From positions 7,982 through 71,981 of the forward strand of contig CAYZVO010000015.1 of assembly GCA_964481655.1 (NCBI GenBank): DNA of 64,000 nt, read 5' to 3'. The first letter of the stretch is position 1, and every line of letters starts with the position of its first letter. Under the pieces are notes generated by a model that was given only the letters and a program-made list of their open reading frames with translations, searched no databases and was not told the DNA's origin. Of this stretch, positions 58,129 through 64,000 are shown piece by piece. A program made the position numbers and the translations under genes. This DNA is from CALDOK01 sp964481655. Lineage in GTDB: Bacteria > Myxococcota_A > UBA796 > JAFGLY01.

Positions 58129-59744
58129 GCGGTCGGTCCGGGGCGACGCCCGCAGCTCGGGCAGGGGGCCCGCTGCTGCGCTGGGGCCTGGTGGGGGTGG
58201 TCTTCCTGGTGGCGCTGCTGTGGGTCGAGGGCCCGCAGCTGGCGACCTTGGACCGCTGGCTGCTGGCCGCGAGCTGCCCATCGCGGCACCAGGTGGACCC
58301 GGTGGACGAGCTGTGTGTGGCCTACCACCTGCCTGGGCGCGCTGGGGCGCTGTGGCACAGCGTCACCAGCAACGAGGCCCTGGAGCATCAGGAGCTGTTC
58401 ACCATCCTGCCCCAGCTGATCCTCCAGCCGGCGGTGGGCCTGCTGCAGCCGGTGCTGGCCTACAACATCACCATGGTGGCGGCGGCCCTGGCGGCGGCGC
58501 TGCTGGCGGCGCTGCTGGTGCGGCGCTTGGTGGGCCGCTGGGACAGCGCGGTGCTGGGGGGGCTGCTGTTCGGCATGTCCCCCCTCGCGGTCTCGGTCTA
58601 CCACTGCAACAGCCTGGACTACGGCCTGCTGGCGCTGCTGCCCCTGTGCGTGTTGGCCTTGCTCGAGGCGGCACGGCGGCCGGGCCTCCTGCGCCCGCTG
58701 CTCGCGGGGTTGGCCATGGCGGCCCTGGCCCTGTCCAGCCCGCTGCAGGCCCTGGGGCTGCTGGTCGTCGGGGCCCTGGCCCTGCTGGCCTGGGGCGTTG
58801 TCCCGGGCGACGAGCCCGGTGGGCGGTGGCGTCCCGTCGGGCGGCTGCTGGGCGCGGGGGTGCTGAGCCTCGCCCTCATCGCCCCCCTGGTGTCGCCCCT
58901 GGTGCGCAACCTGGCCGATCAACGCAGCGGCGCCTCCCAGATGCTCATCGCCCAGACCCCGATGTTCGGCTCGTTCTGGATGGAGGCCGGTGCCTTGGCC
59001 TCCAGCCCTTGGACGGTGCTGGTGGTGGTCCTCGGGCTGGTGGGCGCGCTGGTCCCGGGGACCATGGGGCGGCGTCCTCGGCTGGTGCTGGGGGGCACGA
59101 GCCTGATCCTGCTGCTGGCCGTGGGGCTGGTGGCGGCCTTCCCCGATCAGCTGGTGCCGCTGCTGCGGGACACCCCCCTGCTGTGGCGGGCGCGCCGGCC
59201 CGACCTGCTGCTGCTGTGGCCGTCCCTGGGGCTGGCTGTGCTGGCGTCCGCCGGCGTCGCGGTCATCCTGCGCCGAGGTGGCCCCAGGCTGGCGTGGGGC
59301 CTGTGGGCGGTGGTGGTGCCCCTGGTGCTCTGGGCGCTGGTGGCGGCCCGGCCGACGCCGACGGCCCCGCTGGCGACGCCGGCGTCCCTGGCCCCGCTGG
59401 TGGACGCCCACCCCGCGCACGCCACCTGGCTGGTGTTCGACGCGGACGTCGACAGCGAGGCCAACTGGCTGGCGTCCTTGTACCCGAACCTCTGGCAGTC
59501 CGAGCCCCGGCCCGAGGACCTGGTGGACATCCGGGAGCAGCTGCGCGACGGCGGCCGCAGCCTGGAGCGTTCCGGTGGCCGTCGCCTGGAGATCGGGCTG
59601 GACAAGGGCTGCACCCGGGTGCTGGTCCGGCCGGGGACCGGCGGCACGGTGACGGTCGACAGCGATCGGCCGGTCCTGGAGACCACCCACCCGGCGCTGC
59701 CCGTCGGCTGGCAGCTGTTCAGCACCGCGGCCTGCGGAGGCTGA
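58125..59744 (+). CDS. GT-C-like polytopic membrane protein, paralogue of 49454-51943
   Basis: A 539-aa protein with about 10 helices. It is clearly related to the first 550 residues of the protein at 49454: LDRWLLAASCPSRHQVDPVDEL, EALEHQELFTILPQLIL, VYHCNSLDYGLLALLPLCVLALL, AFPDQLVPLLRDTPLLWRARRPDLLLLWP. The acidic residues in the first loop (VDPVDEL, EHQELF) are placed as in GT-C enzymes, so transfer of a lipid-linked group at the outer face is plausible. It ends with a short exported domain (STAACGG). Coupled to the flippase-like gene by ATGA and convergent with the second radical SAM gene, 3 bases apart. Confidence 0.72.
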   Translation: MSGRSGATPAARAGGPLLRWGLVGVVFLVALLWVEGPQLATLDRWLLAASCPSRHQVDPVDELCVAYHLPGRAGALWHSVTSNEALEHQELFTILPQLILQPAVGLLQPVLAYNITMVAAALAAALLAALLVRRLVGRWDSAVLGGLLFGMSPLAVSVYHCNSLDYGLLALLPLCVLALLEAARRPGLLRPLLAGLAMAALALSSPLQALGLLVVGALALLAWGVVPGDEPGGRWRPVGRLLGAGVLSLALIAPLVSPLVRNLADQRSGASQMLIAQTPMFGSFWMEAGALASSPWTVLVVVLGLVGALVPGTMGRRPRLVLGGTSLILLLAVGLVAAFPDQLVPLLRDTPLLWRARRPDLLLLWPSLGLAVLASAGVAVILRRGGPRLAWGLWAVVVPLVLWALVAARPTPTAPLATPASLAPLVDAHPAHATWLVFDADVDSEANWLASLYPNLWQSEPRPEDLVDIREQLRDGGRSLERSGGRRLEIGLDKGCTRVLVRPGTGGTVTVDSDRPVLETTHPALPVGWQLFSTAACGG

Positions 59745-59747
59745 TCC

Positions 59748-60770
59748 TCAGGGGCGGATGGGGCGGCGGCCGAGGGGTCGCTCGAGCAGGCCCAGCAGGC
59801 GCTCGCGGAGCACGCCGGGTTCCCCGGCGGTCAGCAGGTGGGCCTCGACCCGGGCCGCGGACCAGCAGGAGCCACAGCGAGGCTCCTGGCGCTGCTTCAG
59901 CGCACCCGCGACGCCATGGTCCCGCACGTTGGGCAGTCCGGTCTGGCCGTCTCGCCCACAGGCGTGCATCCCACCGTCGGGGTCGATGCGGCAGAACATG
60001 CGCCAGGCGCACTGGATGGGTTGGGGTGTTGGCCAGCGCTGCAGGTAGCGCAGGGCGGCCTCGGAGTTGCCCACCGGCTCGCCCGCGCGCTTCCAGGCGA
60101 TGAGCCGGTCGATGGCCTCGCGATAGGCTTCGGGCTCCGGCGCGTCCTGGTTGGGGGTGCAGCCGTCCAGGGCTATGGCGGTCCCGGGCTGGAACACCAC
60201 CCGTGCGCTGCGCCGCCGGGCTTCGGCGAGCACGGCGTCGAGCCGGTCCAGGTTGTGGCGCGACAGCACCGTGTAGAACGACATGGGGATCTGCGCCTCG
60301 GACAGGGCGTCGGCCGCGCGCTGGACGGCCTCGTAGGCGCCAGCACCCCGCTGGGCGTCGTGGATCGCTGGGGTCCCGTCCAGGCTGATGGTCACCCGGT
60401 GGGCGTGGCGCACTTCTTCGAGGCGCTCGGGCACCCGGGCGCCGTTGGTGTTGAGGTTGACCCGCAGGCCTCGCCGGCTCGCACAGGCCAGGATCTCCCC
60501 CAGGTCGGGCCTCAGCAGGGGCTCGCCCCCGGTGATGCTCAGCTCGAGGCAGCCCAGGCGGTACAGCTCGTCGAGGACCGCACACCACTGCCGGGTGTCC
60601 AGCTCGTCGCCCTTCAGGTTCGCCCGGCCGCAGTAGCTGCAGCTGTAGTTGCAGCGCCAGGTCACAGCCAGGCTGGCGTGCAGGGGGATGGAGCCACGAT
60701 CCAACCGGGCGGCGAGCACACCAGCGCCGATCCTCCCCCAGCGTTTCGCGCGGCGGGCTGTGGGCATCAT
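59748..60770 (-). CDS. Radical SAM/SPASM-like enzyme
   Basis: A 340-aa radical SAM enzyme. The 4Fe-4S motif is TWRCNYSCSYCGRA (Cys40, Cys44, Cys47), followed by LELSITGGEPLLRPDLGEIL and LRVNLNTNGARVPERLEEVRHAHRVTISLDG, the usual SAM-binding blocks. The C-terminal 90 residues carry a Cys cluster (QCAWRMFCRIDPDGGMHACG and RCGSCW) that resembles a SPASM or twitch auxiliary cluster domain. Such enzymes modify peptides, cofactors or sugars. Two adjacent ATGs (60770, 60767) overlap the stop of the membrane-protein gene upstream; I use the first. Last gene of a minus-strand operon with a YfhO-like protein and a GH5-type enzyme. Confidence 0.82.
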   Translation of the reverse strand: MMPTARRAKRWGRIGAGVLAARLDRGSIPLHASLAVTWRCNYSCSYCGRANLKGDELDTRQWCAVLDELYRLGCLELSITGGEPLLRPDLGEILACASRRGLRVNLNTNGARVPERLEEVRHAHRVTISLDGTPAIHDAQRGAGAYEAVQRAADALSEAQIPMSFYTVLSRHNLDRLDAVLAEARRRSARVVFQPGTAIALDGCTPNQDAPEPEAYREAIDRLIAWKRAGEPVGNSEAALRYLQRWPTPQPIQCAWRMFCRIDPDGGMHACGRDGQTGLPNVRDHGVAGALKQRQEPRCGSCWSAARVEAHLLTAGEPGVLRERLLGLLERPLGRRPIRP

Positions 60771-62599
60771 GGTCGATCGGCCTCCGCGCCGAGGGTGGGC
60801 TCGCTGTGCTCGAGGGCGTAGCGAAGGGAGCCGTCCACGTACTCCGTTGGAGCGCCGAGTGAGAGGTCCAGCGTGGCCCTCACCGTCGTCCAGGCCACTG
60901 GATCATAGGCCGCGGGCTCCACCAGCACGTCCGTGAAGCCTTGATCCCGCAGCAGCGCCGCCCCGCGAGCCAGCTCGGTGTACGAGCGGCGCAGGGGGGC
61001 ACGGGGCATCTCGAGGCCCACCAGGCTGTTGAGCAGGGGGTTGTCCTCGAAGCTGCGGGCCGGGAAGCCGATCAGGGTGTCGGCGATGGGGCGTCCGTGG
61101 GTCGGCTGCCAGCAGAAGTGGGGGCGCTCGAAGACCCGGCTGGCCTGGTGGAAGACGGGCAGCTCGACCACGGCCCCACCGTCGCGCTCGGCCAGCGCGG
61201 CCCAGGCCTGGGGCGGATCGATGGGCCCGGCGGGCAGAGGCCAGCCCAGCCCGGACAGCAGCACCAGGTCGGCCAGTACCAGGGCGCCGACGGCGGCCAG
61301 CCCCAGCTGACGCCAGGCGGCGGGTAGCTTGCTCTGCAGCACCACCACGCCATGGGCCACCGCGACCGAGGCCGCCATCAGGCTGACGGCGTAGTAGCAG
61401 GCGTCGTGGTTGAGCGGGTGCAGGGGGTAGAGGTGGTACAGGGCCAGGAAGGCGGGTGACAGCCCGTCCTGCAGGTGCAGGCTCTCGGTGATCGCCAGCC
61501 GCGGCCCCATGGCGATGAGCAGGAACACCCCGAAGACCGCCCACCAGAAGGCCAGCCGGCGCCGGCCGGGGTTCCACAGCCCCAGCAAGGCCAGGGCCAG
61601 GACGCTGAGGCCGATGTAGGGCGCCAGGTAGAAGCGGGTGACCTCTTCGCTCAGCTGCACCCCCCCGGGGCCGGGGGTGATCACGTTGGCCAGGAAGATG
61701 TTGCCGATGGCGCTGGCGCTGGCTCCGTCCAGGATGTGCTGGTAGTCGCCGTCGGCGCCTTCGACGGGGAACACCCGGCTGGTCAGGTCTCCGACCCGAG
61801 CCGGCTCGAGCACCGCGTCGGGGCTGGTGACCGCGGTGTGCAGCCGGGAGAGGTGGGGGGCCGCCAGGATCATGGTGACCACCGCGAAGAGCAGCATGCG
61901 GGCGGCGGTGCGGGGGGCGGTGGCACGCAGCTCGGCGTCGCGGATCAGCCGCAGCAGCCAGCGGCCTGCGATGGCCAGCCCCAGCAGCCCGAAGACGGGG
62001 CCGTAGTAGACGCAGCTGGCCCCCATGGCCGCGGTGCAGGCGCCGCCGATGAGGGGCCAGCGCCAGCTGGGGGCGTCGATGGTGCGCAGCAGGGCCAGGG
62101 TGGCCAGCGGCAGCCAGCCGATGGCGACCATCTCGGTGCCGCCCGAGGCCAGGCCGTAGGACAGGGCGTAGGGGGTGAAGCCGAAGGCCAGCCCGGCGAT
62201 GAGGGACGCCCTGGTGTCGCGCGTGAGCCAGCGGGCCAGCAGGAAGGCCCCGGTGGCCGCGAGGGCCAGGTTGCCCAGCATCACGATGTTGTAGGCGGCC
62301 TCGATGCCCAGCAGCGCCGCGATGGGCTGGGCGAGGGCGTCGTTCAGGGGCGTGCAGCTGATGAGCGCCCCCCCGTGGGGGTGGTTGATGCTGTCGGCCC
62401 GCTCGAACATCCAGGGCAACAGGCCGCTCGCGTCCTGGCCGGTCCACCACATGCCCCACAGGTGGGTGCACATGTCCGACAGGGGATCCCCCAGCACGGC
62501 GCGCTCAGGCATGAGGGAGCCGGGCAGGCCCACCACCAGCGCCACCAGGGCGAAGAAGCCCAGCGCCCGGAGCACCGGAGGGGGCGTGCTGGCCTTCAC
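60767..62599 (-). CDS. YfhO/GT-C-like polytopic membrane protein
   Basis: A 610-aa membrane protein with about 11-12 helices. GTG 62599 overlaps the GH5 stop (GTGA). The first loop has LGDPLSDMCTHLWGMWWTGQDASGLLPWMFERADSINHPHGGALISCTPLNDALAQPIAALLG, with Asp residues positioned as in GT-C catalytic loops; later YVDGSLRYALEHSE closes a soluble C-terminal domain (AERDGGAVVELPVFHQ; DVLVEPAAYDP) typical of YfhO-like and related glycosyltransferases. It is of the same general architecture as the proteins at 49454 and 58125 but much less similar. Lipid-linked sugar transfer is inferred. Confidence 0.72.
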   Translation of the reverse strand: MKASTPPPVLRALGFFALVALVVGLPGSLMPERAVLGDPLSDMCTHLWGMWWTGQDASGLLPWMFERADSINHPHGGALISCTPLNDALAQPIAALLGIEAAYNIVMLGNLALAATGAFLLARWLTRDTRASLIAGLAFGFTPYALSYGLASGGTEMVAIGWLPLATLALLRTIDAPSWRWPLIGGACTAAMGASCVYYGPVFGLLGLAIAGRWLLRLIRDAELRATAPRTAARMLLFAVVTMILAAPHLSRLHTAVTSPDAVLEPARVGDLTSRVFPVEGADGDYQHILDGASASAIGNIFLANVITPGPGGVQLSEEVTRFYLAPYIGLSVLALALLGLWNPGRRRLAFWWAVFGVFLLIAMGPRLAITESLHLQDGLSPAFLALYHLYPLHPLNHDACYYAVSLMAASVAVAHGVVVLQSKLPAAWRQLGLAAVGALVLADLVLLSGLGWPLPAGPIDPPQAWAALAERDGGAVVELPVFHQASRVFERPHFCWQPTHGRPIADTLIGFPARSFEDNPLLNSLVGLEMPRAPLRRSYTELARGAALLRDQGFTDVLVEPAAYDPVAWTTVRATLDLSLGAPTEYVDGSLRYALEHSEPTLGAEADRP

Positions 62600-64000
62600 C
62601 GGGGGTCCACTCCGACGGCGTAGGCGCCGGCGGCCGTGACGGTGCCCACCAGCAGGCGCCCGCCGGGTGCGATCCGCTCGTCCAGGCCGTCGAGGCCCTC
62701 GCTCCAGGCGGCGTGGGTGGCGTCCTCGGTGGGGGTCCAGACCACGACCGTGCCGCCGGCCTCGTCGGCATCGGCCTCGACCCGCAGGGTGCCGGTCTCG
62801 GGATCGCTCTCGATCAGGGTGAGGGTCCCGGGCGCGGCCCGGGGGTAGCCGCGGGACAGCAGCGCGAAGAACTCGGCGGTCTGCCCCAGGTCGGTGTCGG
62901 CGGTGCAGTCCATGCTGTTGAGGTGCACGATGGTGTCGTGGGGCTGCCAGCCGTCGTCGGTCCACCCCAGGCTGTGGGGATCGCCGCAGGGCTGACGCCA
63001 CTGCCACCAGGCGCCGCCCTGCAGGTAGGCGTCCTCGCTGGCGGCGTAGCGGCCGGCCACCTCGAGCACGCTCTCGCTGGTGCTCCAGAAGCCGTACTCG
63101 CCGATCCACACGGCGGTGTCCTGGGACTCGGCCAGGGCGTGGATCATGGCGTTGGTGGCCTCGAGGGACAGCCCGGTGGTGTCGATGGACTCGGCGTAGT
63201 TGTGGGTGGAGCCCACCAGGTTGAACGGCTCGACCCCCATGCCCTCCGGGTCGGGGAAGATGAGCCCCAGGCTGTTGTCCGCGGCGGGCAGGGCCGGCTC
63301 GAGGAAGATCAGCTGCTCGGCCCCGGTGCCCCGGATGGCGCGGACCAGATCCCCGAGCAAGCCCTCGTACAGCGGGGTGAGCTCGCTGTGGTGCCGGGAG
63401 GTCTCAGGCTCGTTGATGAGATCGAAGCCGGCCACCTCGGGGCGATCGGCGAAGCGCGCGGCCACCGCGGTCCACGACGCCACGAAGCGGTCCTGGATGC
63501 CGTCGGTGTCATCGTAGAAGTGATTCCAGGCGGCGATCACGGCGGGGGCGCTGTTGCGGTCGCCGGTGGTGCAGGTGCTCAGGTCGTCGGTGATGGTGGC
63601 CCAGGCGGGGGCGCCGTCCCAGCCCTTGCCTGGCGATGAGCCCTCGGGGCAGGTCTCGTCATCGGGGGTGTAGATGAACGCCGAGTACGCGTCCTGGTGC
63701 ATGTCGATCACGGTGTAGATGCCGTGCTCGGCGGCGGCATCCACGTAGGCCTCGATGTCGTCGAGGTAGGCCTCGTCGATGGCCCCTCGCTCGGGCTCGA
63801 TGCGGGACCAGTGCACCACCAGCCGGATGACGTTGAGCCCGGCGGCCTCCATGGCGTCCCAGTCGTCGTCGCTGGTGGGCTGGGTGGGTGGCAGCTCGGG
63901 GTGGCCCTGCCAGTACTCGCCCAGCGAGGTGATGTTGACCCCCCGCAGCAGCACGTCCCGGCCCAGGTCGTCTACGATGCGGTGGTCGTCCACGGCCAGG
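62596..64000 (-). CDS. GH5-type glycoside hydrolase (endoglycoceramidase-like), partial
   Basis: The frame stays open to the window edge (LAVDDHRIVDDLGRDVLLRGVNITS), so the signal peptide and start lie beyond base 64000; GTG 63993 is unlikely to be the true start. GH5 features are clear: GLNVIRLVVHWSRIEPERGAIDEAYLDDIEAYVDAAAEHGIYTVIDMHQDAYS, the acid/base Glu in GFDLINEPE (residue 195 counting from base 63993), THNYAE, and the nucleophile Glu in VWIGEYGFW (residue 299). The MHQDAYS/INEPE pattern is that of endoglycoceramidase-related members, which cleave glycolipids; steryl glucosidases are also close. A beta-sandwich domain ends the protein. It heads an operon with a GT-C-like protein and a radical SAM enzyme, so a glycolipid substrate fits the context. 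Confidence 0.8.
   Translation of the reverse strand, partial: LAVDDHRIVDDLGRDVLLRGVNITSLGEYWQGHPELPPTQPTSDDDWDAMEAAGLNVIRLVVHWSRIEPERGAIDEAYLDDIEAYVDAAAEHGIYTVIDMHQDAYSAFIYTPDDETCPEGSSPGKGWDGAPAWATITDDLSTCTTGDRNSAPAVIAAWNHFYDDTDGIQDRFVASWTAVAARFADRPEVAGFDLINEPETSRHHSELTPLYEGLLGDLVRAIRGTGAEQLIFLEPALPAADNSLGLIFPDPEGMGVEPFNLVGSTHNYAESIDTTGLSLEATNAMIHALAESQDTAVWIGEYGFWSTSESVLEVAGRYAASEDAYLQGGAWWQWRQPCGDPHSLGWTDDGWQPHDTIVHLNSMDCTADTDLGQTAEFFALLSRGYPRAAPGTLTLIESDPETGTLRVEADADEAGGTVVVWTPTEDATHAAWSEGLDGLDERIAPGGRLLVGTVTAAGAYAVGVDPR

Overview
The window is very GC-rich and almost entirely protein-coding, with no gene-free stretch longer than 300 bases. Four things point to Myxococcota or a related former deltaproteobacterial lineage: many predicted lipoproteins with long acidic DTD/DAD linkers, MopE-type metal-binding repeats and FG-GAP propellers, two C-termini resembling the MYXO-CTERM sorting signal (Cys-rich motif, hydrophobic helix, Arg tail), and a near-perfect sigma-54 promoter. 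This taxonomic call is inferred from protein style only; there is no rRNA in the window. I saw no tRNA, rRNA, CRISPR array, transposase or integrase.

Layout. 1-9049: RND efflux operon (adaptor, two different RND permeases, TolC-type channel), the adaptor cut by the window edge. 9131-16623: small secreted proteins, an esterase divergent from a TetR regulator and tandem-flavodoxin protein, a DsrE-like protein, a membrane-anchored protein with an HELRH motif, and a PilZ-like protein. 16823-31140: an eight-gene lipoprotein operon in which a three-gene cassette (metal-binding/FG-GAP protein, FG-GAP protein, DTD-linker enzyme) occurs twice in tandem. 31205-35993: a CBM-like lipoprotein, a coiled-coil protein, and a TonB receptor operon behind a perfect 11-bp inverted repeat. 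35995-48057: further lipoproteins and secreted proteins, a beta-propeller operon with two paralogous membrane proteins, a CE2-like esterase with a PLP enzyme. 48054-64000: three compact operons mixing radical SAM enzymes, large polytopic GT-C-like membrane proteins, an SGNH hydrolase, a flippase-like protein and a GH5-type hydrolase, the last cut by the window edge.

Most genes within a strand overlap by 1-10 bases (ATGA, GTGA, CTGA junctions), so translational coupling is the rule. The main theme is envelope biology: export, surface lipoproteins, glycan-active enzymes and membrane glycosyl- or lipid-transfer machinery.

Strongest candidates for something undescribed: (1) the twice-repeated lipoprotein cassette, one copy carrying a palindromic element inserted in a signal-peptide coding region; (2) the paired radical SAM/membrane-protein cluster at the right end; (3) a bipartite promoter-like motif, TGACCCC-N4-TGMCCCC-N19-GWTANC, at matching positions upstream of three unrelated small secreted proteins; (4) a NikR-like operator before a His-rich TonB receptor; (5) two genes that appear to start with CTG.
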